64,000 nt of DNA, taken from contig NZ_CP047954.1 in the NCBI RefSeq assembly GCF_014279895.1, positions 1,364,001-1,428,000 of the forward strand, given 5' to 3'. The notes under the pieces were generated by a model. It did no database searches, was not told the origin of the DNA, and saw only the letters and a list, made by a program, of their open reading frames with translations. This DNA comes from Synechococcus sp. M16.1 (GTDB lineage Bacteria; Cyanobacteriota; Cyanobacteriia; PCC-6307; Cyanobiaceae). This document shows positions 46,488 to 55,146 of the stretch, piece after piece. The stretch's first letter is position 1. Every line of letters starts with the position of its first letter. Position numbers and translations under genes: made by a program.

Positions 46488-47390
46488 TCAGCTGAGCTTG
46501 TTCTTCTCTTCGATCATGCGGTGAATGATCGGAGTGAGGATCAGTTCCATGGCGAAGCCCATCTTGCCGCCGTTCACCACGATGCTGGTGGGGCTGGACA
46601 TGAAGGAATCGTGGATCATGTTCAGCAGGTAACCGAAGTCGATTCCCCACTTCTCGCGAGCTCCCTTGCGGAAGTGGATGATCACGAAGCTTTCATCCGG
46701 GGTCGGGATGTTCCGGCAGATGAAGGGGTTGGAGGTGTCCACAGTGGGAACACGCTGGAAGTTGATGTCGGTCTGGCTGAACTGCGGGCAGATGTGATTG
46801 ATGTAATCAGGCATCCGGCGCAGGATCGTGTCAACGATCGCTTCAGCGGAATAACCACGCTCAGCGTTGTCGCGGTGGATCTTCTGAATCCACTCAAGGT
46901 TGGTGATCGGCACCACACCCACCAGGAGGTCGGCCAGGGCGGCCACGTCGTAGCCCTCGCCCTTCACACCGCCGTGGAGGCCTTCGTAGAACAGAACGTC
47001 AGTGCCGGTCGGGATGTCTTCCCAAGGCGTGAACTGACCCGGCTCGAGGTTGACGCCAAGACGGGCATTGTGTTCAGCCGCTTCTTCAACGCTGTGGAGG
47101 TAGTAGCGCTTCTGACCAGCACCGGTTTCGCCATAGGTGCGGAACAGTTCCTCGAGCTTGTCGAAGAGGTTGGCCTCAGGGCCGAAGTGGGAGAAGTTCT
47201 CACCCTTGGCCAGGGCATCCGCCATGGCCTGTTTCATGGGCATCCGCTCGTAGCGGTGGTAGCTGTCGCCTTCCACCACTGCAGGGGTAATGCCTTCCCT
47301 CGCAAAGATGTGCTCGAAGGCGCGCTTGACGGTGCTGGTTCCAGCTCCGGAAGAACCGGTAACAGCGACAACCGGATGACGCTTCGACAT
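46488..47390 (-). CDS. prk: Phosphoribulokinase, proteobacterial (class I) type
   Basis: 300 aa. Phosphorylates ribulose-5-phosphate to make the Rubisco substrate. The P-loop is VTGSSGAGTSTVKRAF at the N-terminus, followed by VEGDSYHRYERM, FSHFGPEANLF, VLFYEGLHGG, IQKIHRDNAERGYS and DINFQRVPTVDTSNPF. These match proteobacterial CbbP, not the larger plant/cyanobacterial enzyme whose P-loop differs and which carries a redox Cys pair. The only Cys here are in HICPQF and FICRNI, so classical thioredoxin/CP12 control via P-loop Cys is unlikely. This is the PRK type of marine alpha-cyanobacteria. Confidence 0.96.
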   Translation of the reverse strand: MSKRHPVVAVTGSSGAGTSTVKRAFEHIFAREGITPAVVEGDSYHRYERMPMKQAMADALAKGENFSHFGPEANLFDKLEELFRTYGETGAGQKRYYLHSVEEAAEHNARLGVNLEPGQFTPWEDIPTGTDVLFYEGLHGGVKGEGYDVAALADLLVGVVPITNLEWIQKIHRDNAERGYSAEAIVDTILRRMPDYINHICPQFSQTDINFQRVPTVDTSNPFICRNIPTPDESFVIIHFRKGAREKWGIDFGYLLNMIHDSFMSSPTSIVVNGGKMGFAMELILTPIIHRMIEEKNKLS

Positions 47391-47454
47391 CGACGCAGGG
47401 ACTACGGGCCCGGCGATCCTGCCAGATCAGGGCCCGATTGCACCAATCTCTGGC

Positions 47455-48528
47455 TTACAGAGCTTTGAGCAATTGCTCACCCATGGCGCGACAACCCAGC
47501 TGGGTGCAGCCTTCTGCCATGAGATCACCGGTGCGGAAGCCACCGGCCAGAACGGCATCCACAGCAGCCTCAAGATCATCGGCAGCCGCGGCCTGCTTGA
47601 GGCCGATGCGCAGCATCATTGCGGCCGACAGCACCATGGCCATGGGATTGGCCTTGTCCTGGCCGGCGATGTCGGGGGCTGAACCGTGCACAGGCTCAAA
47701 CAACCCCGGGCCCTCACTGCCGAGGGAGGCGGAGGGCAGCATGCCGATGGAGCCGGTGAGCATCGCGGCCTCGTCGCTGAGAATGTCGCCGAAGAGGTTG
47801 CCGGTGAGCAGCACATCGAACTGGCGGGGATCACGCACCAGCTGCATCGCCGCGTTGTCCACATACATGTGGCTCACCTCCACAGCGCCGTAGCTGGGCG
47901 CCATGGCATCCACGCGGTCCCGCCAGAGCTGGCTCACATCGAGCACATTTGCCTTGTCCACCGAGCAGAGCCGGCCCCGCCGCTCCTGGGCGATCTCAAA
48001 GGCCACCTTCGCGATCCGATCCACCTCCGAGGCGGAGTAGGTCATGGTGTTGAAGCCGCGCTCGTCCGTCTCGGTCTCAATTCGTCCCTTGGGCTGACCG
48101 AAGTAGATCCCCCCGGTGAGTTCCCGCACCACCATCAGGTCCACCCCCTCGATCACCTCACGCTTGAGGCTGCTGGCATCGATGAGGGCCGGAACAATCT
48201 TCACCGGCCGCAGATTGGCAAACAGCTCCATGCCGGCGCGCAGGCCAAGCAGGCCGGTTTCCGGGCGTTTCTCTCGGGGAAGGCTGTCGAAACGTGGGCT
48301 GCCGATGGCGGCCAGCAACACCGCATCGGCTGCCTTGCAGGCTTCGAGGGTGCTGGCGGGCAACGGCTCACCGGTGGCATCGATGGCGCTACCACCGATC
48401 GGCTGCTCCTCGAAGCTCAGCGAAAAGCCATGGCGCTGGCTCACCACCTCCAGCAGCTGACGGGCAACAGCGGTGATCTCGGGGCCGATGCCATCACCGG
48501 GCAGGAGAACAACGCGGTGCTGAGCCAT
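47455..48528 (-). CDS. leuB: 3-isopropylmalate dehydrogenase
   Basis: 357 aa. NAD-dependent oxidative decarboxylation in leucine synthesis. VVLLPGDGIGPEITAVARQLL at the N-terminus, DLMVVRELTGGIYFGQPKG in the middle, and the family signature NLFGDILSDEAAMLTGSIGMLPSASLG near residue 245, then FEPVHGSAPDIAGQDKANPM. ATG 48528 gives the standard N-terminus; the open frame to 48636 overlaps lpxD. It follows lpxD by 32 bp. Confidence 0.97.
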   Translation of the reverse strand: MAQHRVVLLPGDGIGPEITAVARQLLEVVSQRHGFSLSFEEQPIGGSAIDATGEPLPASTLEACKAADAVLLAAIGSPRFDSLPREKRPETGLLGLRAGMELFANLRPVKIVPALIDASSLKREVIEGVDLMVVRELTGGIYFGQPKGRIETETDERGFNTMTYSASEVDRIAKVAFEIAQERRGRLCSVDKANVLDVSQLWRDRVDAMAPSYGAVEVSHMYVDNAAMQLVRDPRQFDVLLTGNLFGDILSDEAAMLTGSIGMLPSASLGSEGPGLFEPVHGSAPDIAGQDKANPMAMVLSAAMMLRIGLKQAAAADDLEAAVDAVLAGGFRTGDLMAEGCTQLGCRAMGEQLLKAL

Positions 48529-48560
48529 GACGGTGCGGTGCGGCAGGTCGACCGCTGAGG

Positions 48561-49604
48561 TTACTGAGGGGTGTCCCGCTTGAGCTCCCGCAGGGTCTTG
48601 GCCATCTCCGGCAGCTTGCTGAAGGTGGAGGCACATCGCAGCCAGAGGCGATTCGGAATCGCGGGAAAACCACTCACCACCTCTCCGGGGGCCACATCAG
48701 CGTGAATGCCGGTCTTGGAGCTGGCGATGACGCGATCGCCGACGACAACACGATTGGCGACCCCCACCTGGCCCGCCAGGATCACCCCCTGACCGATGTG
48801 GGCGCCACCGGCGATGCCCACCTGGGAGGCGAAGGCACAGCCACGGCCGGTGGTGACGCCATGGCCGATCTGCACAAGGTTGTCGATCTTGGTGCCGGCA
48901 CCAATGCGGGTCTCGCCGACGGAAGGGCGATCAATGGTGGTACCGCTACCCACCTCAACGCCGTCTTCAAGAACCACCTGGCCGGTCTGCGGCATTTTTC
49001 GCCAGCCCTTGGCCGTCGGCACGAAGCCAAAGCCCTCAGAGCCGACAACGGCATTGGAGTTCACCACACAACCACGCCCGAGACGGCTGCCGGGGTGGAG
49101 CACGGCATTGGCATGCAACTCGCAGCCATCACCCACCACCACGTTGTCGTAGATCACCACCCCGGGGTGAACGATGCAGTCGGCACCAAGACGGCTTCCC
49201 TCCCCGATGCAGACCCGCGGGCCCACCGCTGTGCCGGGGCCCACCACAGCCCGTTCATCGATCACCGCCGAAGGGTGAATCTCCGCCAAGGGCCGGCGGC
49301 GGGGATTCAACTGATCGAGGGCTTCAGCAAAGGCCAGACGCGGATCCGCGAAGACCGCAAAGGCGATGCCACGCTTCGAGGCCAGATCAATCAGATCCTG
49401 TTGGTCGGGCAGCAAAAGGGCACCCACACCGCTGGCGCCCAAGGCCGCGGTGAGGGCGTTGCCCTTCTCCAGAAAGCTGAGCTGCGCGGCTGAGGCCTGA
49501 TCGAGTGAAGCGGCACCCTCAAGCCATGGGTCCAAGCCCGGCTGGCTCCAACGCAGACCTGCATCACCGGTCTGCAGAACCTTGATCAGGGTGCTGAAAC
49601 GCAT
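48561..49604 (-). CDS. lpxD: UDP-3-O-acylglucosamine N-acyltransferase LpxD
   Basis: 347 aa. Third acylation step of lipid A synthesis. An N-terminal uridine-binding-like domain (residues 1-100) is followed by a left-handed beta helix built from hexapeptide repeats (for example [20 protein letters not shown] and [15 protein letters not shown]-like units) and the family block [15 protein letters not shown] with [17 protein letters not shown]. The catalytic-type His lies in [16 protein letters not shown] helical C-terminus ([17 protein letters not shown]) closes the trimer. Upstream of leuB, same strand. Confidence 0.95.
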   Translation of the reverse strand: MRFSTLIKVLQTGDAGLRWSQPGLDPWLEGAASLDQASAAQLSFLEKGNALTAALGASGVGALLLPDQQDLIDLASKRGIAFAVFADPRLAFAEALDQLNPRRRPLAEIHPSAVIDERAVVGPGTAVGPRVCIGEGSRLGADCIVHPGVVIYDNVVVGDGCELHANAVLHPGSRLGRGCVVNSNAVVGSEGFGFVPTAKGWRKMPQTGQVVLEDGVEVGSGTTIDRPSVGETRIGAGTKIDNLVQIGHGVTTGRGCAFASQVGIAGGAHIGQGVILAGQVGVANRVVVGDRVIASSKTGIHADVAPGEVVSGFPAIPNRLWLRCASTFSKLPEMAKTLRELKRDTPQ

Positions 49605-49639
49605 GGAGGCCAGGGCAGTCCGGCGGATCGTAGACGTGG

Positions 49640-50713
49640 TTAACGGCTGCGAAGCACCAGACCATCGCGATGCACCACCACCGGGGAGGACTCCCCCGGC
49701 GATGGGTCATTCATCGCGGCCCGCAGCTGGTCGCTGTCCATCGAACAGAGGCCACGGCCCAGGTCCTCTCCATCGGGGTCCAGCAACTGAACGGGTTGAT
49801 TGGCGGCGAACTCACCCCGCACCGCCGTCACACCCACCAGCAGCAGGGACGCACCACGGTGCTGCAGCGCTGCACAGGCCCCCGCATCCAGCTGCAGTTC
49901 ACCCTCAGGCCGAAGCACGTGGGCCAGCCAACTGCGTCGGTTGCCCAGGGGTTCGGGGTGGGGATGGAACACCGTCCCCCCCCGTTCGCCCAACAGCAAA
50001 GCCTCGAGGCGAGCAGGGTCGCGGCCATCGGCGAGCTGCACGGTGATGCCACTGGCGGTGGCGATGCGGGCTGCCGCCAGCTTCGTGGTCATGCCCCCGG
50101 TGCCCCAGCGCCCCCCGTCGCCGGCCCCCTGTTCCAACGAGTCCAGCTCCCGGGGGTGGCGAACATCAGAGATCGGTTCGGCGTTGGCATCAACCCGCGG
50201 ATCCGAGGAATAGAGGCGATCAACATCCGTGAGCAGGATCAGTTGCTGGGCTTCAACGGCGGCGGCCACCAACGCCGAGAGGGTGTCGTTGTCGCCGAAG
50301 CGCAACTCCGCCGGCGAAAGGGCATCGTTCTCGTTGATCACCGGCAGCACCCCCCAGCTCAGCAGCTGCCGCAAAGTGCCCGAAGCGTTCTGATACCGAC
50401 GCCGATCGGCCAGGTCGGAGCGGGTTAACAGCACCTGCGCCACGGAACGACCATGGCGTTCCATGGCCCGTTCGTACAGCGCCATCAGTGCGCCCTGGCC
50501 GATGGCCGCAGCCGCCTGCAGGGCCACCACCGTGTCGGGTCGGTTGGTGAGGGCCAACTTTTGGCAGCCCAGGCCAACGGCACCACTGGTGACCAGCACC
50601 ACCTGGTCACCGCGGTGCATGGCCCCTGCAAAGCAGCGGGCGTAGCCATCAATCGTGCTGGCGGTCTCCCCCCGAAGCAGGCTGGTGCCGATTTTCACGA
50701 CCCACAGGGTCAT
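49640..50713 (-). CDS. proB: Glutamate 5-kinase with PUA domain
   Basis: 357 aa. First step of proline synthesis. Amino-acid kinase domain: [11 protein letters not shown] at the N-terminus, [15 protein letters not shown], the GDND motif region [15 protein letters not shown] and [14 protein letters not shown], then [20 protein letters not shown]. Residues about 270-350 are a PUA domain ([19 protein letters not shown]). Its start overlaps the YqeG-family phosphatase gene by 4 bp (ATGA). Confidence 0.97.
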   Translation of the reverse strand: MTLWVVKIGTSLLRGETASTIDGYARCFAGAMHRGDQVVLVTSGAVGLGCQKLALTNRPDTVVALQAAAAIGQGALMALYERAMERHGRSVAQVLLTRSDLADRRRYQNASGTLRQLLSWGVLPVINENDALSPAELRFGDNDTLSALVAAAVEAQQLILLTDVDRLYSSDPRVDANAEPISDVRHPRELDSLEQGAGDGGRWGTGGMTTKLAAARIATASGITVQLADGRDPARLEALLLGERGGTVFHPHPEPLGNRRSWLAHVLRPEGELQLDAGACAALQHRGASLLLVGVTAVRGEFAANQPVQLLDPDGEDLGRGLCSMDSDQLRAAMNDPSPGESSPVVVHRDGLVLRSR

Positions 50714-51231
50714 GCTGAAGGCGCCCCCATCACGCGGGCCATGGCGCGTTCAAACCGCTGAACACGGTCATGGCGGCAGGGCTTTCCGTCGTCTCGAACC
50801 GGGCGAACCAACACTGTGTAAAGCCCCATCCGGTTGCCGCAGAGCACATCCGTGAACAGGCGGTCGCCGATCATCGCGATCGCCTCCGGGGGCAGCGAGA
50901 GATCGCGAACCACGCTGCGCAGGGCGCCACGGCGGGGCTTGCCGGCACCAAAGGTGAAGCTGACCTGCAGCTGATCAGCCACGGCAGCAATCCGGTCGCG
51001 GGAGGGGTTGTTGCTGAACAGATGCAACTGCAGGCGGCGGCCGGCATCCACCAGCCAGTCGCGCACCGGCCCTGGCAGGGTCACGTCACGACCGGGCAGA
51101 AGGGTGCGGTCAACATCGACCACGGCGGCCTTCAGGCCGTGGGCCGTGAGGTGAGGCAGCGAAAGCTGGGCAATGGTGAGGTGGGGATCCCAATCGGGGG
51201 TCAACCAGTGCTGTGCCGTCAATCCGGCCAT
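50710..51231 (-). CDS. YqeG-family HAD IIIA phosphatase (PGP-phosphatase-like)
   Basis: 173 aa. HAD motif I is AAVVDVDRTLLP (DxDxT), motif II is HLFSNNPSRD, and motif IV is IAMIGDRLFTDVLCGNRMGLYTVLV. YqeG proteins and the plant homologue dephosphorylate phosphatidylglycerophosphate, which would pair with PgsA at 59036-59572; this link is inference. Overlaps proB (ATGA) and the end of the DUF3727 gene (13 bp). Confidence 0.9.
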   Translation of the reverse strand: MAGLTAQHWLTPDWDPHLTIAQLSLPHLTAHGLKAAVVDVDRTLLPGRDVTLPGPVRDWLVDAGRRLQLHLFSNNPSRDRIAAVADQLQVSFTFGAGKPRRGALRSVVRDLSLPPEAIAMIGDRLFTDVLCGNRMGLYTVLVRPVRDDGKPCRHDRVQRFERAMARVMGAPSA

Positions 51232-51773
51232 TCACGCTCCTCCAGTTCCGCCTCAATCAGGGGTTGAACGCGGTCGAGCTCATCGTCGCTCAGCAGCACC
51301 GCCTGGCCATCCACCATCCGCACCAACACCAGGAACGGATCAAGGGGGATGTAGAGGCCGTATTCCTCCGCGTCGACCATGAAGCTCACCAGCAGCTCAA
51401 AGGTCTCAGCATCCTCATCAACGTCGTCGTCCTCTTCCAGCTCGTCGAGCTCGTCCTGATCCGGCTCCTCCAGTTCACCACTGACGGTGAGGGTGATCGC
51501 CGATCGCACCAGAACCAGGTCGTGCTCCTGGAGCACCACATCAGCCACCGAGAGAATCGGCTCGCTGCTGGCGACTTCCGTGATCGGCACCGGCTCTGCA
51601 TCGTCATTGAGCCGAAACAGCGACACCGGTGTGTCGACCGGCGAGAGCAGGGCGTAGTCCTGCCCCTCGATGGGGATCAGATGCTCGAGGAAGCACAGCA
51701 GATCATGGCCCTCGCGGTCGCGGACCAGCAGGGTGGGGTGATCGCTGCTCTTACCGGGGCCCGACTCAGACAT
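51219..51773 (-). CDS. DUF3727 family protein
   Basis: 184 aa from ATG 51773. The first half (TLLVRDREGHDLLCFLEHLIPIEGQDYALLSPVDTPV) and the second repeat-like half (FELLVSFMVDAEEYGLYIPLDPFLVLVRMVDG) are each DUF1292/DUF3727-type units, linked by a very acidic stretch (about residues 110-130, Asp/Glu run). Cyanobacterial and plastid family, function unknown. Probably soluble. Overlaps the phosphatase gene start by 13 bp. Confidence 0.85.
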   Translation of the reverse strand: MSESGPGKSSDHPTLLVRDREGHDLLCFLEHLIPIEGQDYALLSPVDTPVSLFRLNDDAEPVPITEVASSEPILSVADVVLQEHDLVLVRSAITLTVSGELEEPDQDELDELEEDDDVDEDAETFELLVSFMVDAEEYGLYIPLDPFLVLVRMVDGQAVLLSDDELDRVQPLIEAELEEREWPD

Positions 51774-51793
51774 CGACGCGGCTCTGACTGGGC

Positions 51794-52270
51794 TCAGGAT
51801 CCACCATCGCCCGCCCCGGCGCCCGACCTTGACGCACTCTGTTGGGCCGGTTTGAGCTCCGGACCCTCCGCCAGCCATTGCTCCAGCAGCAGGGCAGCAG
51901 CTGCACTGTCCAGACGTCCGCTGCGATCGCCCGTCAACCCGAACTGTTCACCGGCCGCCCAGGTGCTGCTGTGTTCATTCACCCAGGCCAAGGGCAGATC
52001 GAGGGCGGCAGCCAGCCGTAGGCCGTAACGCTGGCAATGCTCCGCCTGGGCCGTAGGCTGGCCCGCGGCATCCAGAGGCAAACCCACCACGAGCCCCTGC
52101 ACCGACCGTTCACGGCAGTGGGCCCGCAGAACCACCAAATCCGCATCAAAGCGACCACGACGCAGGGCAGCGAGGGGCGTGACGCTGATGCCCAGGGCAT
52201 CGCAGCCGGCCAGGCCGATGCGCCGCCGGCCCACATCGAGGCTGAGGATCGAACAGGGACGCGGCCGCAT
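51794..52270 (-). CDS. ruvX: Putative pre-16S rRNA nuclease / Holliday junction resolvase YqgF
   Basis: 158 aa. RNase H-like fold: ILSLDVGRRRIGLAGCD (first catalytic Asp), VQGLVVGLPLDAAGQPTAQA, LPLAWVNEHSSTWAA (Glu) and GRLDSAAAALLLEQWL (last Asp). YqgF/RuvX proteins process the 5' end of 16S rRNA; resolvase activity is the older label. Its start overlaps the stop of the upstream GNAT-like gene (TGATG). Confidence 0.93.
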   Translation of the reverse strand: MRPRPCSILSLDVGRRRIGLAGCDALGISVTPLAALRRGRFDADLVVLRAHCRERSVQGLVVGLPLDAAGQPTAQAEHCQRYGLRLAAALDLPLAWVNEHSSTWAAGEQFGLTGDRSGRLDSAAAALLLEQWLAEGPELKPAQQSASRSGAGAGDGGS

Positions 52271-53301
52271 CAGTGCCGATCACCCAGGCTTGGTGTAGGC
52301 AAGGGTGTGCCCTGGGGCCGCAATCGGCCCAGCACCTGATCGAGCGATCGGGTCAGCTGCAGGTTGCGCTGGGGTGACTGACGCCGCCACATGCTGCGTC
52401 CGAGCAGCAGCTGCTCGTCGCCACGGGTCCAGCCCTCCGCCTCCAGGATCAGGCTGAGGGGGGCATCGTCAAAGGCCGTGAGCAGCCCGCGGGGGCGGCC
52501 GCGCTGAAGGATCCCGTTCAAAACCTGGGGAAGGGCCTGATCCAGCCGGGGATCCCAGGCAACGTCGCGCATCAGTTCCAGGAACCCGGCCTCTCCCGCA
52601 TCGGGAAGGCGGATGCAGCCGGCCAACACAGCATCTCCAGCCATCAGCACGCCGCAGCCGGGGCCGTTGCGGTCCAGCAGATCCAGCCAATGGCGGTCGG
52701 TGATCTGACGCAGGTGGCTGTGGCTGCCCCCCTGCTCGATCGGCCAGAGCAATTGGGCGGTGCGGCGGTTCAAGGCCGCCCAGCGCAGACCCCCTGGCAA
52801 CTGATCGGTGCCATGTGGATCAACCCCAGCCCCTGGTGGACACCAGCACTGGTACGGACGAAGCGGTTGAAAGCCCAGCTCCCGCAGCAGAGCAATGGCA
52901 TCGGCATCGGTGGCCGGGCAGCGGATCACCCAGCTGCAGATCTGGGCCGTCCAGGACTGCAGAGCCTGCTGAAGCAGGGACTGCTGAATGGTGCGATGGC
53001 TGTAATCGTCCAGCGGGCCCAGCAGCTCCGGCAGATGAAGGATCCAGCAGCTGCCGCGGCGGTTGAACGGCCGGGCCACCACACTGGCCACCGGGCGATC
53101 CCCCGCGAGGGCCATCAGGCAACGGGGCGAGCGGCTGGGGAGCAGATCGGGAAAGCGTTGCTCGACCCTGGAGAGCCATTCACCGATCAGAAACCCCTGA
53201 AACCGTGAGAGCTGATCGATCGGCGCATCCTGAACCCACTGGGCCAGGTGGGCCGGATTGAGGGGCTCAATGCGGATGGAGGTGGTCTTGGGTTCTGTCA
53301 C
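52270..53301 (-). CDS. GNAT-like acetyltransferase-fold protein, unknown substrate
   Basis: 343 aa. Two regions look like degenerate GNAT domains: residues about 8-150 (LMALAGDRPVASVVARPF, LLQQALQSWTAQICSWVIRCPATDADAIALLRELGFQPL) and about 170-310 (VLMAGDAVLAGCIRLPDAGEAGF). LRELGFQPL resembles the GNAT C-terminal strand. The acetyl-CoA loop is not clear. Conserved position next to ruvX suggests a housekeeping role. Coupled to ruvX by a one-base overlap. Confidence 0.78.
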   Translation of the reverse strand: MTEPKTTSIRIEPLNPAHLAQWVQDAPIDQLSRFQGFLIGEWLSRVEQRFPDLLPSRSPRCLMALAGDRPVASVVARPFNRRGSCWILHLPELLGPLDDYSHRTIQQSLLQQALQSWTAQICSWVIRCPATDADAIALLRELGFQPLRPYQCWCPPGAGVDPHGTDQLPGGLRWAALNRRTAQLLWPIEQGGSHSHLRQITDRHWLDLLDRNGPGCGVLMAGDAVLAGCIRLPDAGEAGFLELMRDVAWDPRLDQALPQVLNGILQRGRPRGLLTAFDDAPLSLILEAEGWTRGDEQLLLGRSMWRRQSPQRNLQLTRSLDQVLGRLRPQGTPLPTPSLGDRH

Positions 53302-53339
53302 CGGACACCCTCCAACTCCAACTGCTCACAATGTATCGC

Positions 53340-54500
53340 TCATTCCAGGCCTGGCCGCACCAACACCAGGGGGGTGCGCTCATTGGCATTGCCGGCGGGA
53401 TTGGGACGCAGGGCCCGGCCCAGCAAGCCCTCATCACAGCCGGGGCTGGAGGCCAGCACCTTCACTCGGCCAAGGTCGTTGACGTCAACGATGGCAACGT
53501 CGACCCCGAGTTCGGCAGAAGCATCACGACAGAACTGCTCAGCCCGGGATGGCCCCAGAACAATGGTCTGGTCATAGGGCGGTGTGGTGCCGGTGATGTC
53601 GTCGATCAAGCGAGCCTGATCACCGGCGAGGCGATAGAAGCCACCGGGGATGCCCACCAGCTTCATCAGCAGCCCCCCCAGCCAGGCGGCCAGCACCCGG
53701 GTGGGCCCCACCAGATCGATCAAGGTCTGCATCCCGCAGGCCGTGGCCAGGCTGCTGGTGGGGTGAAACACACGGCAGGCCAGGCGCGCCACCATGCCGG
53801 GCTCCACCTCACTGGGATGGCGGTAGCGACCCTGGATCACAGCCACGGGGGTCTCGCCGATGGTGAGGATGTCGCCGGGCTGCACCAGATCAGCGGCGTA
53901 GGTGCGCAGGACGTCGATGGCGTCGTCCAAGGGACCGAGCAGGTGGGTGCGCAGCGGCAAGACGCGGCAGCCTTCCCCCTGGCGGAAGTGGGCTTGATCG
54001 GGCTGCAGGGGTTGGGGACGGCTCAAGGGCACCAGCACGCCCTGACGGCGCTGCAGGCGACCGAAGGGTCCGTAATTCACCCAGTGGGCATCCACCCAGA
54101 GGCTGTCGACCCGAGCGGATGGGGTCGGGCCGGTGATCTCGATCGAGACCCGGGCACGCGTGGTTTTGCGTCCTTTGACGATGTAGGCCGCCCAGTAGCC
54201 GTCTGCGCGGGTCTCCTCGTCGGGATGGTCGGCAATGATCCGCGTTGTCACCTCCAGGCCGGCGGGATCAGAGGACCCCAGCAGCACGGGATCGACCCGC
54301 AGCTCCGGCACAAAAATCTCCATGCGGGGGTGGGGGTTGCTGATCTCCAGCACCCCCTCGATACGGAGCCGCCCGCCCAGATCATCAACCCGCCAGTCGC
54401 GAGGCGTCATCCGCAACGGTGAGGCGGGTCTGAGGCGATGGCGGAGCTCCAGCCAGGCCACAGCAAGTCCTAGGCCGAGCGGAGCAAGCAGCAGCGACAC
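53340..54500 (-). CDS. F420-0:gamma-glutamyl ligase-like (CofE-like) protein
   Basis: 386 aa. One N-terminal membrane segment (residues about 2-17) anchors it. The central and C-terminal parts resemble CofE: VLVPLSRPQPLQPDQAHFRQG, DDAIDVLRTYAADLVQPGDILTIGETPVAVIQGRY, and CGMQTLIDLVGP. CofE adds gamma-glutamyl groups to coenzyme F420, but no other F420 genes are here and cyanobacteria are not known to rely on F420. The acceptor is therefore uncertain. An isolated gene, 64 bp upstream of which a thylakoid-protein gene begins. Confidence 0.82.
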   Translation of the reverse strand: MSLLLAPLGLGLAVAWLELRHRLRPASPLRMTPRDWRVDDLGGRLRIEGVLEISNPHPRMEIFVPELRVDPVLLGSSDPAGLEVTTRIIADHPDEETRADGYWAAYIVKGRKTTRARVSIEITGPTPSARVDSLWVDAHWVNYGPFGRLQRRQGVLVPLSRPQPLQPDQAHFRQGEGCRVLPLRTHLLGPLDDAIDVLRTYAADLVQPGDILTIGETPVAVIQGRYRHPSEVEPGMVARLACRVFHPTSSLATACGMQTLIDLVGPTRVLAAWLGGLLMKLVGIPGGFYRLAGDQARLIDDITGTTPPYDQTIVLGPSRAEQFCRDASAELGVDVAIVDVNDLGRVKVLASSPGCDEGLLGRALRPNPAGNANERTPLVLVRPGLE

Positions 54501-54564
54501 AGCGGATCCGGCTCAGCGACCGGGACAACTGGCCGGCAGCGTAGGCGCCATGGCGGTGGGCGTC

Positions 54565-55131
54565 TCAGTTGGCGGTGACTTCGATGTTCACTTCGTTGAA
54601 GCTGCCTTCCTGATCAATGCGTCCCAGATCCGGAGCGGGAAGACCGGTGGAGGCGCTGATGGCGTCGTTGATCGCCGCCAGGGGAACCTGACCGTTCTGA
54701 TCAAGCACAACCCGGCCATCGGTGCCGATCACCACCACCTGCGGAATGGTTCCGGACCAATAGGTGGCTGGATCTCCGGCCCCCAGCGCTTCACGGCCCT
54801 GCAGCGGATCGGTGGAGAGGGGAAGCAGATCGATGCTGCGGCCCCACAGCCGTTGCAGTTCCGACACCACAGGAGCGAAGCGTTTGCTCACGGCGCTGTC
54901 ATCCAGGTAGTAGACGATCACGGCCGTGCGTCCCTCAGCGAGGGACTCCTCCAGGGTGCTGGCGGGGGGAACCAACGAGCCATTGCCGGCGTAGAGGGCA
55001 TAGATGTTGCCGTCGTAGCTGTCGCTGTTCAACACAGCGGCGGCTGGTGCGACATGGAGCAGCAGCGCGATCGAAACGGTGATCAGACAGCGCACCAAAG
55101 CAAGCATCAAGCCGAAGCAGCGGATCGCCAT
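54565..55131 (-). CDS. Thioredoxin-fold lumenal protein, PSI accumulation-factor-like
   Basis: 188 aa. A signal peptide or membrane anchor (VRCLITVSIALLLHVAPAAA, about residues 13-32) precedes a thioredoxin-like fold: YDGNIYALYAGNGSLVPP, TAVIVYYLDDSAVSKRFAPVVSEL, and IPQVVVIGTDGRVVLDQNG. The usual CxxC is replaced by DDSAVSK, so no dithiol chemistry. The family is annotated in cyanobacteria as a thylakoid-membrane photosystem I accumulation factor (label from memory). Likely on the lumenal side. Lies 15 bp after the DUF3685 gene. Confidence 0.85.
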   Translation of the reverse strand: MAIRCFGLMLALVRCLITVSIALLLHVAPAAAVLNSDSYDGNIYALYAGNGSLVPPASTLEESLAEGRTAVIVYYLDDSAVSKRFAPVVSELQRLWGRSIDLLPLSTDPLQGREALGAGDPATYWSGTIPQVVVIGTDGRVVLDQNGQVPLAAINDAISASTGLPAPDLGRIDQEGSFNEVNIEVTAN

Positions 55132-55146
55132 TGTGGACCCAGGGGC

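Noticed and set aside
46521-47468. 315-codon plus-strand frame
   Set aside because: Antisense to prk; prk has full family motifs on the other strand.
47686-48558. 290-codon plus-strand frame
   Set aside because: Antisense to leuB, no domain content.
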